Source: an uncultured Bacteroides sp.
Lineage (GTDB): Bacteria; Bacteroidota; Bacteroidia; Bacteroidales; Bacteroidaceae
Assembly: GCA_958477465.1 (NCBI GenBank)
Contig: CAUEFX010000036.1
Location: 1 to 41,516 of the forward strand
Direction of reading: 5' to 3'
DNA: 41,516 nucleotides
The notes beneath the pieces are model-generated. The model saw only the letters and a list, made by a program, of their open reading frames with translations. It did not search any database and was not told the DNA's origin. The position numbers were made by a program, and so were the translations under genes. Shown here piece by piece: positions 32,815-41,268 of the stretch; position 1 is the stretch's first letter; the number at the start of each line of letters is the position of its first letter.

Positions 32815-33786
32815 TTATTTGTTGCTGAAGTATCTCAGGAATTGGGTACGTTCCCATATATTGATGCCTTGCATATCTTTTGCATTCAGTTTACCCTTGA
32901 ATTGCGCGATATTTTTAAAGCCTTTGCTTTCCATCCATCTTTGGAGGAAACGGGTCATTTCTCCGATATACAGATTTGTGTTCTGATAGATTGCACTACA
33001 AACCTCTACAGCCGTTGCTCCTGCCAGAATTGCTTTTACAACATCTTCCGGTTGGTGTACACCGCCCGATGCCGCATAATCGATTTTGTCTACCATTGCC
33101 GAAGCAATACCTACCCAACGGAGCGTCTTGGACAGGTCGGAGGCGTTACTGAATACATTGCCGGAAGTATGTTCCATCTTTTCGATATCAATATCCGGCT
33201 GGTAGAAGCGGTTGAACAAAACGACTGCCGCTGCACCGTTGGCATAGAGCTGGTCGATAAGAGCCACCGGATTGGTCAGATTGTCACCTAACTTCATGAT
33301 GATAGGAAGCTTTACCACCCGTTTGATGTGGCTTAAGATATCTATATGACATTGCTCGAACGAACCGTACTTATATTGAATGTCTGACTGAAGTGCCAGT
33401 ATGTTGATTTCCAGTGCATCGGCACCGACTTCTTCTATCTGTTTTGCGAAATCGATCCATTCCGAATCCGTATAGCAATTGATACTTGCGATAATAGGAA
33501 TATCACAGACCTTTTTACTCTCTTTGATCAGCTCCAGATACTCGGAAAGCTTATGTTCCCGAATGTATTCGGTCAGATAATCATTTCCTTCCGGATAGGC
33601 CGAATCTTTCAACTGGTCAGCTTCTATGAAAATCTGCTCTTCAAAAAGTGATTTCAGTACAATGGCTCCGGCGCCTGCTTCGGCCAGTTTTTTGTTCTTT
33701 CCGGCACTGTTTGTCAGGCCCGAACTACTGATGATGATGGGATTCTTTAGCTGAAGCCTTGCGAAAGTAGTTTTTAGATCGGTCAT
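32815..33786 (-). CDS. Dihydroorotate-dehydrogenase-like flavoprotein
   Basis: The 323-residue protein is an FMN-binding TIM barrel similar to class 1 dihydroorotate dehydrogenases: LKNPIIISSSGLTNSAGKN at the start, IPIIASINCYT, LPIIMKLGDN, and the FMN phosphate site ASGGVHQPEDV / LAGATAVEVCSAIY. At the place where true enzymes have NLSCPN or NxS with the catalytic Cys/Ser, this one reads EINILALQSD (126-135), so the catalytic base is missing. It probably oxidises another substrate or has lost activity. It is the last gene of an apparent DUF4494-yggS-flavoprotein operon, 29 bases after yggS. Confidence 0.8.
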   Translation of the reverse strand: MTDLKTTFARLQLKNPIIISSSGLTNSAGKNKKLAEAGAGAIVLKSLFEEQIFIEADQLKDSAYPEGNDYLTEYIREHKLSEYLELIKESKKVCDIPIIASINCYTDSEWIDFAKQIEEVGADALEINILALQSDIQYKYGSFEQCHIDILSHIKRVVKLPIIMKLGDNLTNPVALIDQLYANGAAAVVLFNRFYQPDIDIEKMEHTSGNVFSNASDLSKTLRWVGIASAMVDKIDYAASGGVHQPEDVVKAILAGATAVEVCSAIYQNTNLYIGEMTRFLQRWMESKGFKNIAQFKGKLNAKDMQGINIWERTQFLRYFSNK

Positions 33787-33815
33787 GAGATATAATTTTT
33801 ATAATGAATGAAATC

Positions 33816-34484
33816 CTAATAATTTCTTTCTCCAAAAATCTTACTTCCTACCCGTACCAATGTACTTCCTTCGGCAATGGCTTGATGATAGTCGTGTGAC
33901 ATTCCCATAGATAATTCACGGAAATCGTCCGATTTTGGAAAATAAGTCTCTTTCAATTCTTTGAATAACTTATTTAAAGAACAAAATTCCCGGTCTATTT
34001 GTTCAGTGTCATCGGTGTTGCTGGCCATTCCCATAAGTCCGCATATCTGTACGTTGTCCAGATGTTTCCATTCTCCGGCAGCCAGCATTTCTCTACATTC
34101 TTCAGCGCTAAAACCGAATTTAGTCTCTTCCTGTGCAATATGAATCTGTATCAGGCATTTGACAACCCTGTTTACTTTAGCAGCCTGCTTATTGACCTCT
34201 GTAAGCAATTTGTATGAATCGATTCCGTGAATCATTGCTACATAAGGAATCATATATTTTATTTTATTCGTCTGCAGATGTCCGATGAAATGCCATTCGA
34301 TGTCTTTGGGAAGACTTTCGTATTTGGCTGTCATTTCCTGCACTTTACTCTCTCCAAAAATACGCTGTCCCGCGCTGTAAGCTTCTTCTATCGCCTCGTT
34401 GGGATGGAATTTCGAAACAGCAACCAAGCGGACTCCCGAAGGAAGTTCGGCCAGCACTTGCTTTAAATTCTCCGCAATATTCAT
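33816..34484 (-). CDS. YggS family PLP homeostasis protein
   Basis: The 222-residue protein has the fold-type III PLP barrel without a decarboxylase C-terminal domain. The PLP lysine is in LVAVSKFHPNEAIEEAY (Lys24), followed by FGESKVQEM, WHFIGHLQTNKIKYM, CGLMGMAS, LSMGMSHDYHQAI and VRVGSKIFGER. This is the YggS/PLPBP family, which buffers pyridoxal phosphate and has no known catalytic reaction. Its leader (34485-34583) contains ATTGGTGGT/ACCACCAAT inverted repeats and repeated CACTAA motifs. It is likely cotranscribed with DUF4494 upstream. Confidence 0.93.
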   Translation of the reverse strand: MNIAENLKQVLAELPSGVRLVAVSKFHPNEAIEEAYSAGQRIFGESKVQEMTAKYESLPKDIEWHFIGHLQTNKIKYMIPYVAMIHGIDSYKLLTEVNKQAAKVNRVVKCLIQIHIAQEETKFGFSAEECREMLAAGEWKHLDNVQICGLMGMASNTDDTEQIDREFCSLNKLFKELKETYFPKSDDFRELSMGMSHDYHQAIAEGSTLVRVGSKIFGERNY

Positions 34485-34583
34485 GTTATTAGTGATAAGT
34501 TTGTTAGTGAAGTTTATTTATTAGGATTGGTGGTAAGCTCACCCATCACTAACCACCAATAAACTAATCATTAACTTCTAAAA

Positions 34584-35048
34584 TCAGACTTCCGGTTTGT
34601 CATTTGGCTCTGCGCTATATGGATATACGTCCATAAGCGGAGTTTCAGATACCATTCCGATTTGATAATCCGCCATTGTACCTTTCATGCCTTCATCCAG
34701 TTTTTTTACGGCGTCACGTAGGTCGGCTGCTTGTACCAGCACTTGTGTGGATGTTTTCTTTTCCGCACCGCTTTTCTCATCCAAAGTGATGAAGATAAGT
34801 TTACATTTAAACCAGCGGTCCGCTGCTTCCTCTTCGCTGGGAAAGAGTTCGCTGTAGTTGGCTCGTTTGATGTCTGAGACAGTAAATTCTCCTGTGATGA
34901 ACGGAGTCATTTCCTCGATGATACGCGCTTCTGCCTCTGTAAAACTGAGTGCGTCTACCAGATAAGGTTCAGTTACTTTTTTATTCATTCCGTTTTCCAT
35001 TAGTTTCTCATAACGGATTTTGCACTCGAACCAAGTATGCATTGCCAT
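34584..35048 (-). CDS. DUF4494 family protein
   Basis: The 154-residue cytoplasmic protein (MAMHTWFECKIRYEKLMENG) contains VTEPYLVDALSFTEAEARI and RWFKCKLIFITLDEKSG, two related WFxCK segments at about residues 6 and 92 that look like a duplicated beta motif. It fits DUF4494, a Bacteroidota family of unknown role. The start could be M1 or M3. A -7 promoter match lies 73 bases upstream and yggS follows on the same strand. Confidence 0.78.
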   Translation of the reverse strand: MAMHTWFECKIRYEKLMENGMNKKVTEPYLVDALSFTEAEARIIEEMTPFITGEFTVSDIKRANYSELFPSEEEAADRWFKCKLIFITLDEKSGAEKKTSTQVLVQAADLRDAVKKLDEGMKGTMADYQIGMVSETPLMDVYPYSAEPNDKPEV

Positions 35049-35120
35049 ATTCTTCTGCTTTTTATTTAGTTAATTATATTGTTATTTCCCGTTCCGCTCT
35101 TTCTATGCGAAAACGGTCTA

Positions 35121-35128
35121 CAAAGATA
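35121..35128 (-). promoter_or_regulatory. Probable -7 element for DUF4494-yggS operon
   Basis: TATCTTTG on the minus strand is an exact match to TAnnTTTG, 73 bases before the DUF4494 start. A matching -33 was not clear. Confidence 0.45.
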
Positions 35129-35225
35129 ATTTAAAAAACATCTTCCTGCATTTAGTCTCTATATTTAAATTCTCCTTTTTAATATTTTTATCAACTTGTT
35201 TCGAGTCTCTTTTCGGTTCGTTTTC

Positions 35226-37136
35226 TTATTCCCATTGGTTTTCTTCCATGACACATCTCACTGAATAGCCGCAAAAATCAGAATGGCTTGCTTCTGCCGT
35301 TTGGTTGCTGTTATGTATTAATGCGATGCTTTTCTCTGCCAATGTTTTTGGGTCGTTTCCCATATTCCAATATATTGCGTATTTTCCGGCAAAGGCGTAG
35401 ATACTGGATTTTGCCTCTTTCTTTTGGGCGAAAATGCCTGTGGGAATGGCGCTGAATCCCGTCATGTCAGATGCCGTATATTCCGATGTTCCCCATAATC
35501 CTTTGCCTTTCAGGATGCTTCCATCGTCTTTGATGTATGATTTTAGTAATTGCCAGGCCTTCTCATCTGCTATTTTCCACCCCTTGGGCGCGAGTTTACC
35601 GCTGATGACTGCTGCTTTATTATAGAATAGATGGGTCTTTTCTTTAAAATACCCTGCAGAACTTTTAGAATAACCGGATGGCGTTTTGGCAGTTATCTTT
35701 TTATCGTCATTGTAGAATGTCGTTTTGAGATTTTCCCGCATCCAGTATTGTGTGCCGATTTTCACGATAGGATATATGCAGGTTTCCTCTTTTCTAATAT
35801 CTGTCAGTGTCCTTTTTTTGATGGACAATAGGAGCGGGTCGGCAGGTTCGGAGAATTCGACAGACAAATCCTGTGTTATACAGAAAGAAAGGATAGGGGC
35901 AAGGTTACCGGATTTGTAATTCAGGGTATTTGCTTTTTCATCCCATATAACCTTTCCTCCATGTATTTCTCTGTCATCGTCTATGATTTGCAGGACTGTC
36001 CCTTTCTGCCAGTCGCTTACTCCGCCTTTTACAGGATAGATTACGATTGCTTGTGTCTGTATTTCCGGTGATGACAGATACTCCTTGCAGACCTCGGCCA
36101 CAATCTTACCTTCCGACATGATGCTGTGTACAAAACTTTGTCCGAAATCGAAATCACTAATGTGAATACTTGTTTTTTCCTCTTTTTCTGTTGGATTGAT
36201 TTCGCTCTTGTTCCCTTCTTTCCAGTTATTGATGCTTGCTGTGATTCCATTGATTCCCAGTATCGGGTCGTATCGTAATATCAGTTCACAGGCTGTTCCG
36301 CTTTCCAGTTCATAGTCTTCCGTGAGTTGGCATTCATAGTTTTTAGAATCGATGGTCAGGGTGAGAATCTCGCTTCCGGCCGGTATCGTTTGAGGGATCA
36401 GTATACATCTTTTTCCGGTTAGCGTATGGTTGTCAATGCTCCATTCCCCGTTCGGGATAATGTTTTGTGCTTTTCCGGCTGAAGAGATTTCATTCTTGTC
36501 GAAATCGTAAGTAGCTTGTGTGAAGACTTGATTTATACGGATGGACGGATTGCTCTTCTTTAGAATATTTGTATCATATCCGGTTGTCGGTTTGATTCTG
36601 ATTGATAATTGGCATAGTTGATGCGTGTGATGTAGCTCCACATTCTTTTTGGCAGCAGATCTGTTATAGACCTGTGCGGTCATGAAATCCGAACGGTTAT
36701 AATCGGTTAGCAAGCTCTGGTCGGTCCGGATAGATATGTCCATTTTCTGTTCTCCAATTGCGATGCCGGTCTGTTGGTAAGGATAATAACTGATGAAGTC
36801 ACATTTCTTTTTCTCCGCCGGATAATAGGCCTCTTCCTCCGTGACAAAGCCGGAAGCCGTACATTTGAACTGTTTGTTTTCTATATAGCGTTCTTCGGCT
36901 AAAGGGGTAGGCGATACCAGTACATACAGCCCGATAGCCTCATTACAATTCTTTTGGTAAATCTGGCTATGAAGTGTTTTGGCACTGACCTTGATAGGAA
37001 TATCGCCGGAGACAACAGAGCCTGTCTTTTCCTCTTTCTCTCCTCCGATACTATTGACACACGACCAAATGCAGAAAACACTTCCTGCCAGAATCCATAT
37101 ACTTGTTCTTGCTATTATTTGCAGATGATTTTTCAT
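35226..37136 (-). CDS. Fimbrillin-like lipoprotein with C-terminal FISUMP domain (paralog 2)
   Basis: The 636-residue product has a signal peptide ending in a probable lipobox (VFCIWSC, Cys26). The following GGEKEEK is acidic enough to act as a surface-export signal. The N-terminal 300 residues match the fimbrillin (Mfa-like) layout: GDIPIKVSAK, NEAIGLYVL, CDFISYYPYQ, SDFMTAQ, NIIPNGEW and LTGKRCILIPQ. A middle beta domain includes GGKVIWDEKAN. The last 190 residues (from about 445) are a FISUMP domain: VKIGTQYWMRENL, APKGWKIADEKAW, and a final GYSVRCV. It follows a paralog by 240 bases. A surface-exposed adhesin or minor fimbrial subunit is the likely role. Confidence 0.8.
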   Translation of the reverse strand: MKNHLQIIARTSIWILAGSVFCIWSCVNSIGGEKEEKTGSVVSGDIPIKVSAKTLHSQIYQKNCNEAIGLYVLVSPTPLAEERYIENKQFKCTASGFVTEEEAYYPAEKKKCDFISYYPYQQTGIAIGEQKMDISIRTDQSLLTDYNRSDFMTAQVYNRSAAKKNVELHHTHQLCQLSIRIKPTTGYDTNILKKSNPSIRINQVFTQATYDFDKNEISSAGKAQNIIPNGEWSIDNHTLTGKRCILIPQTIPAGSEILTLTIDSKNYECQLTEDYELESGTACELILRYDPILGINGITASINNWKEGNKSEINPTEKEEKTSIHISDFDFGQSFVHSIMSEGKIVAEVCKEYLSSPEIQTQAIVIYPVKGGVSDWQKGTVLQIIDDDREIHGGKVIWDEKANTLNYKSGNLAPILSFCITQDLSVEFSEPADPLLLSIKKRTLTDIRKEETCIYPIVKIGTQYWMRENLKTTFYNDDKKITAKTPSGYSKSSAGYFKEKTHLFYNKAAVISGKLAPKGWKIADEKAWQLLKSYIKDDGSILKGKGLWGTSEYTASDMTGFSAIPTGIFAQKKEAKSSIYAFAGKYAIYWNMGNDPKTLAEKSIALIHNSNQTAEASHSDFCGYSVRCVMEENQWE

Positions 37137-37202
37137 ACAGTCAATTGGAATCTGTTTGAAATTTTGTTCAGTATTCTTTTGGGGAATTATTTGTGAGGAT
37201 AT

Positions 37203-37362
37203 TTTTCGTTTTAACGAGGAGCATAGCCGGGCTATGTGGTAAATGCCTGGCTATATGAGAAATGAAAACGAAAAAAAACAGCCCGGAAATAAGCTCAAAA
37301 GAAACCGAAAATACTTTCTGACGAATTTTAGAACAGGTTCTTGGCTATCCGGACTGTTTTTT
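37203..37362. repeat. Nested inverted repeats between the two fimbrillin-like genes
   Basis: TTTTCGTTTT (from 37203) pairs with AAAACGAAAA (from 37265) and encloses CATAGC-CGG-GCTATG (37222-37236). Partly overlapping, AAAAAACAGCCCGG (37273-37286) pairs with CCGGACTGTTTTTT (37349-37362), with one G-T. The latter ends in T runs in both directions and could end transcription of the upstream paralog. Confidence 0.65.
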
Positions 37363-37376
37363 ATACTATCTTTTTA

Positions 37377-39275
37377 CTACTCTTTTATGCAACGTATGGA
37401 GTAGGCGCTATAATCGGGGTTGGATGACGCTGCTATCTCCGTTAGCTTATTACTTAGTGCTACACTACTCTCGTAAAGTGTTTTTTGATTGTCTTTTATA
37501 GCCCAATATATAGCATATCTTTGCGCATATCCATATCTGGATGATTCTCCATCTTTCCAATAGATACCAACCGGGATTCCATTGAACCCAGTTTTATTGT
37601 TGGCTTGTGGTATCCCTTCGTATGAATTCCATATACCGTTTTTCATGGTTGCGGCATTATTTCTCAGGTAAGCTCTCAGTTTGTCCCATTCTGCGATATC
37701 CGGTATTCTCCATCCTTTGGGAGCGATTTTTCCGGTCGTGATGACTGCAGTGTTATAGAATCGGTAGGAATTTGGCAAGTAATAACCGGCTGTTTTTTTA
37801 TTTAAGTTGTTCGTGTTGTTGGTGATGGCGGTTGCATCGTTGTATTTGGCCGTATTCAGATTTTCCCGCATCCAGTATTGTGTTCCTATTTTCACTACGG
37901 GGTAAATGATTGTTTCAGAGCCTCTGATGTCTGTCAATACATTCTCTATTGCCAGAACCTGTTGTATGTCTTCACTCTTTTCAAAGGTGATATTCCCGTC
38001 TTTATCCGCATGAATTTCTTCAATCTGCGTTTGATTTCCGGCTGTATAAGTCAGTGAATTATTGTCTTTATCCCAAATGACACTTCCCCCATGTAGACTC
38101 TTGTTTTCACCTACTATCTGCAAAACAGTTCCTCTTTCATCATTATCTGCCGGATATAGAACGATTGCCTGTGCATCTATTTCGTCATTCAGCAGATACT
38201 CTTTGCATACCTTTCCGATCACTGTATTTGTAGAAGTTACAAGATTATATATCCCTGTTTTTTCAAAATTCAATCCCGAAATACTTATCGAGTTATTATT
38301 TTCTTCTTCTTCAAGGGTGGCATTACTGTTACTACCTTGCTTCCATTCGCTTATGGACGAGCTGATTTTCCCTATTCCTACTCTCGAATCAAATATTAGT
38401 AAGAGCTCGCAACTTGTTTCACTCTCCAGAATCAAGTCTTCCAGCAAAGCGGCGGAGTAAACTTTGTTTCTGGTACGTAGTGTCACTTCACATCCGGTAG
38501 TAGCTTGCGGAATAAGGATAGCCCTTTTCCCTGTAAGTTGATGATTCTCTTCATCTGCTTCCCATTGCCCGTTTGGAATGATGTTTTGTGGGTTGTTGAA
38601 CGAACTGAATAGCTCGGTATCCATATTGTAAGTGGCTTTGGTGTTAAGATTACTGATTGATATGGAGGCGTTGTCTTGTAATTCTTTTATATCTTCTTCT
38701 ATATTGAGCTGTAAGATGATGTTTAGTTGAGAAAGTTTGTGACTGTATCTCAAATTTACTGCTTTCATACTTGGGGATATTCCTTGCATTTTAGCTACCA
38801 TGAAGTCCGAAAGGCTGTAATCGATGGCCGCACTTTGGTTTGCGTTAACGCTGATTTGTATGTTGCTGGCATCTTTGATAACTCCTTCTTCCTGGTAAGG
38901 GTAATAACTTATGAAATCACATTTGCCGTCTCCCTTCGGATAGTACACCTCTTCGTCCGCCATGAATCCGGCTTCAGAATAGGCAAAGCGCATATTGTCT
39001 ATATGCCTTATTCCGCTTATAGTCTGTGGCTGTGACAGTACATAGAGTCCGATGGCATCGTTCTCGTCGAATGCATTGTTGGTAGCACGTGTATGGGTAT
39101 TGACTTGCGCCTTTAGAATTTGGGCGGATATTGCAATCGGAATATTGCCGGAGATAGTAGGAGAGAGAGGTTCTGAGGGCTCTTCCAAAGGTTGAACGCT
39201 ATTGATACAAGAAAAACATAAAAAGGAAGCTGTAGCCAGACTACATCTGACTACATTTTTGTTTGTGAATTTCAT
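37377..39275 (-). CDS. Fimbrillin-like lipoprotein with C-terminal FISUMP domain (paralog 1)
   Basis: The 632-residue protein parallels its downstream neighbour across its whole length. It has a signal peptide with probable lipidated Cys23 (LCFSCINS), GNIPIAISAQ, DAIGLYVLSQ, CDFISYYPYQ, SDFMVAK, NIIPNGQW and LTGKRAILIPQ. The middle domain has LHGGSVIWDKDNN. The FISUMP domain (about 450-632) has VKIGTQYWMRENL, APKGWRIPDIAEWD, and YSIRCIKE at the end. Divergence is spread evenly, so the duplication is not recent. The family's fimbrillin part suggests an outer-surface, possibly polymer-forming protein; the FISUMP part is of unknown function. A -7 match lies about 60 bases upstream. Confidence 0.82.
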   Translation of the reverse strand: MKFTNKNVVRCSLATASFLCFSCINSVQPLEEPSEPLSPTISGNIPIAISAQILKAQVNTHTRATNNAFDENDAIGLYVLSQPQTISGIRHIDNMRFAYSEAGFMADEEVYYPKGDGKCDFISYYPYQEEGVIKDASNIQISVNANQSAAIDYSLSDFMVAKMQGISPSMKAVNLRYSHKLSQLNIILQLNIEEDIKELQDNASISISNLNTKATYNMDTELFSSFNNPQNIIPNGQWEADEENHQLTGKRAILIPQATTGCEVTLRTRNKVYSAALLEDLILESETSCELLLIFDSRVGIGKISSSISEWKQGSNSNATLEEEENNNSISISGLNFEKTGIYNLVTSTNTVIGKVCKEYLLNDEIDAQAIVLYPADNDERGTVLQIVGENKSLHGGSVIWDKDNNSLTYTAGNQTQIEEIHADKDGNITFEKSEDIQQVLAIENVLTDIRGSETIIYPVVKIGTQYWMRENLNTAKYNDATAITNNTNNLNKKTAGYYLPNSYRFYNTAVITTGKIAPKGWRIPDIAEWDKLRAYLRNNAATMKNGIWNSYEGIPQANNKTGFNGIPVGIYWKDGESSRYGYAQRYAIYWAIKDNQKTLYESSVALSNKLTEIAASSNPDYSAYSIRCIKE

Positions 39276-39617
39276 AATATTGTATTCTTTTTTAATATTC
39301 GGTAAAAGTAATACAATATATTTGAATCAGCAAAGTTATATCTGTTTATTTTTCAATATTTTTTGTAATGTGTTATTCTGTAGCTGTTTAAAAAATGAAA
39401 ATAGATTTGTCTTTGCTTGATTCTTGTTGTACAGAGTCGATTATTTTCATTGACTCTCTCTTGCTTTCCCTTTTATTTTCCCATTCTTTTATCATCCACA
39501 TTTCTATATTTCTGCTTTTTGCACTGAATCACCCTATTTTAAAGAACTTTCGTGAGTCTTATGCAAATAGTAGTACATATTATTTCTTTGCAGCCATTGA
39601 AGCCGGCCACCCAAAAC
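39276..39617. other. A/T-rich spacer with a -7 promoter match
   Basis: On the minus strand TAACTTTG (39338 to 39331) is an exact -7 match about 56 bases before the fimbrillin-like start codon at 39275. The rest is T-rich on the plus strand. A 36-codon minus-strand frame is open in the middle but has no distinguishing features. No terminator with a T run is obvious after the nuclease gene. Confidence 0.45.
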
Positions 39618-40709
39618 TTACATTAGATTATCTATTTCCTCTTTTGACAGTCCGGTTACGTGAGATATGACATCAGTAGCGGTTCCTATTTTTTTGAGCT
39701 TACGAGCAGTTTCTCTTTTTCCTTTCTCAACTCCCTCTTCAAGTCCTTTCTCCATGCCTTCCTTAAGTCCTTCCTCCTTTCCTTTTACTATTCCTTTCTC
39801 AAGCCCCTCCTTAAGTCCTTCCTCTTTTCCTTTTACTATTCCTTTCTCAAGACCTTCTTTAAGTCCTTCCTCCTTTCCTTTTACTATTCCTTTCTCAAGA
39901 CCTTCTTTAAGTCCTTCCTCTTTTCCTTTTACTATCCCTTTCTCCATTCCTTTCTCCATTCCCATTTCCATTCCATTCTTCTCCGCTGTAGACAAGACAC
40001 TATGCCAGTCACGGAAATTCTTTAGGCTGTCCCAATACTCGTTCAATTCCGTCTTGGTGAACTTGGCAATCTCGGCAGCTTCAAAGAGACGGTCAAAGAC
40101 TCTGTTCTGCAATGCCTTGGGGCGCTCAAATAGGGAAGACAAGTTACGTAGAACAAACAGCCACTTATCAAACATACTCTCCAGTTCCTTTTCGGTCTTA
40201 TTGAACTTGGGCATTTCGAGATATACAAAGGTCAGTTTGTCGTAGAATACCTCGTTCGTATAAAGGTCCACGAGTTTCACTTCGTGATGGAAGTGTTCAT
40301 CATCCGATTTGTCAAAGGAGAAATTGAGAATGCCCACTACATAAATGGCTTTCAACTCGTAATTCCATTCTCCTCTTACCCCTTGTTCGCGAATAGGGAA
40401 AGTGGAGTAGAAGACGCTGCGGTCCTTGAAGAACTGCTGTTCGCCACGCTGCATCTCAACCAGAAACTTCTCGCCTTTTTCGTTTTCGCAATATACGTCA
40501 AATACGGCACGGCGGTCGTATTCCTGCGTTCCAAGATTCTCTGTATTAAGATAGGTGACATTCTTGATCTCTTCATCCTCGCCTCTGAACAGTAAGGTAT
40601 TCAGGAAGCTGATCAACAGCTCCTTGTTCATTGTCGTTCCAAAAAGCAACTTAAAGCCGAAATCAGTATATGGATTTACGTATTTGTCAATTATTCCTTC
40701 TGTTCCCAT
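39618..40709 (-). CDS. Rpn/PD-(D/E)XK nuclease-family transposase-like protein with internal repeats
   Basis: The 363-residue protein starts MGTEGIIDKYVNPYTDFGFK. The PD-(D/E)XK core is seen as Asp71 in RRAVFDVYCENEKG and Glu85/Gln87 in FLVEMQRGEQQFF, typical of the Rpn/PDDEXK_2 family (recombination-promoting nucleases). A helical region follows (FVYLEMPKFNKTEKEL onward). Residues about 255-317 are four copies of a 16-residue charged unit, EKGIVKGKEEGLKEGL, then a KKIGTATDVISHVTGLSKEE tail. The repeats are 48 bases each and almost identical, so copy number may vary by slippage. No transposon ends were seen, so it is best read as a stand-alone nuclease gene. Confidence 0.88.
   Translation of the reverse strand: MGTEGIIDKYVNPYTDFGFKLLFGTTMNKELLISFLNTLLFRGEDEEIKNVTYLNTENLGTQEYDRRAVFDVYCENEKGEKFLVEMQRGEQQFFKDRSVFYSTFPIREQGVRGEWNYELKAIYVVGILNFSFDKSDDEHFHHEVKLVDLYTNEVFYDKLTFVYLEMPKFNKTEKELESMFDKWLFVLRNLSSLFERPKALQNRVFDRLFEAAEIAKFTKTELNEYWDSLKNFRDWHSVLSTAEKNGMEMGMEKGMEKGIVKGKEEGLKEGLEKGIVKGKEEGLKEGLEKGIVKGKEEGLKEGLEKGIVKGKEEGLKEGMEKGLEEGVEKGKRETARKLKKIGTATDVISHVTGLSKEEIDNLM
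39758..39946 (-). repeat. Four 48-base in-frame repeats inside the nuclease gene
   Basis: The ACTATT core recurs at 39787, 39835, 39883 and 39931, exactly 48 bases apart, encoding the 16-residue unit EKGIVKGKEEGLKEGL. Copies differ at only a few positions. Loss or gain of a unit keeps the reading frame. Confidence 0.92.
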
Positions 40710-40711
40710 GT

Positions 40712-40775
40712 CTTTTCTATTTTTATATATTAATAAACTATCTGACCAATTTATATATCAATAAACCTTTCGGTC
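40712..40775. repeat. Direct repeat next to the nuclease start
   Basis: Two imperfect copies lie side by side just before the nuclease gene: TATATATTAATAAACTATCT with GACC, and TATATATCAATAAACCTTTC with GGTC (plus-strand reading). The unit is about 30 bases. Confidence 0.6.
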
Positions 40776-40879
40776 AATAATGTAAAATGTAACAATTTAG
40801 GCGAACCACAATATTGCTGTAACATCAGCTCAAGATGAAAATTCTGTTCTCAATGCCATAAGAACACGAATTTAAAAGC

Positions 40880-40974
40880 GAATCACAATACTCGAGTCAC
40901 AATACTCGAATCACAATACTCGAGTCACAATACTCGAATCACAATATTCGAACACAATACTCGAATCACAACAC
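40880..40974. repeat. Tandem array of 14-base units
   Basis: Seven units of GARTCACAATACTC (five of 14 bases, then 13 and 12) alternate GAATC and GAGTC forms, which creates CTCGAG palindromes at the junctions. The array is bounded by two diverged copies of a longer block ending ACGAATTTAAAAGCGAATCA (ends near 40886 and 41047). It lies in the 592-base spacer 40710-41301, which otherwise holds a direct repeat, a minus-strand promoter and hairpins. Confidence 0.9.
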
Positions 40975-41095
40975 AACTATAACGTCAGATCAAAAATAAA
41001 GATACCTATTTTAATGTTATTTAGGATACGAATTTAAAGGCGAATCACAACGGTAGGGCGATAACTGCAAAAAAACAGTGCTACCCCTAATACTA

Positions 41096-41127
41096 CAAAG
41101 GTAGTCATAATCTATTTATAAATCAAA
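41096..41127 (-). promoter_or_regulatory. Bacteroides-type promoter facing the nuclease gene
   Basis: On the minus strand TTTG (41127 to 41124) and TACCTTTG (41103 to 41096) are separated by 20 bases, a full -33/-7 match. The start would be near 41088. The transcript would begin with a hairpin (GGTAG/CTACC, 41052-41086 on the plus strand), run through the 14-base array and reach the nuclease start after about 380 bases. Confidence 0.6.
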
Positions 41128-41223
41128 TGGAAAGAGACTAATTTACAGAAAAATAGCAGGATTATTTCCCTGTCGGCATGTACTTCTGTTAATGCTTATC
41201 AAGAACACCTGCCTTACATGTAC

Positions 41224-41268
41224 AAAAAAAATCCCCTTTCCATTGGTCACGTCAGACCGGAAAGGGGA
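41224..41268 (-). terminator. Strong intrinsic terminator, minus strand
   Basis: TCCCCTTTCC (41232-41241) pairs perfectly with GGAAAGGGGA (41259-41268), and an inner GGTC/GACC extends the stem. Read on the minus strand, eight T residues follow immediately (A run 41224-41231). It closes a transcript coming from the right. Confidence 0.92.

Noticed and set aside
39407..39517. 36-codon minus-strand frame in the spacer after the nuclease gene
   Set aside because: No distinctive composition, leader or motif; length is within chance for this base composition.
39660..40245. Plus-strand Ser/Phe/Pro-rich repeat proteins opposite the nuclease gene
   Set aside because: They are shadows of the 48-base repeats; the minus strand encodes the recognisable PD-(D/E)XK protein.
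39618..40709. Insertion sequence around the Rpn-type gene
   Set aside because: Although the family is called transposase-like, I found no terminal inverted repeats or target duplications bounding it.
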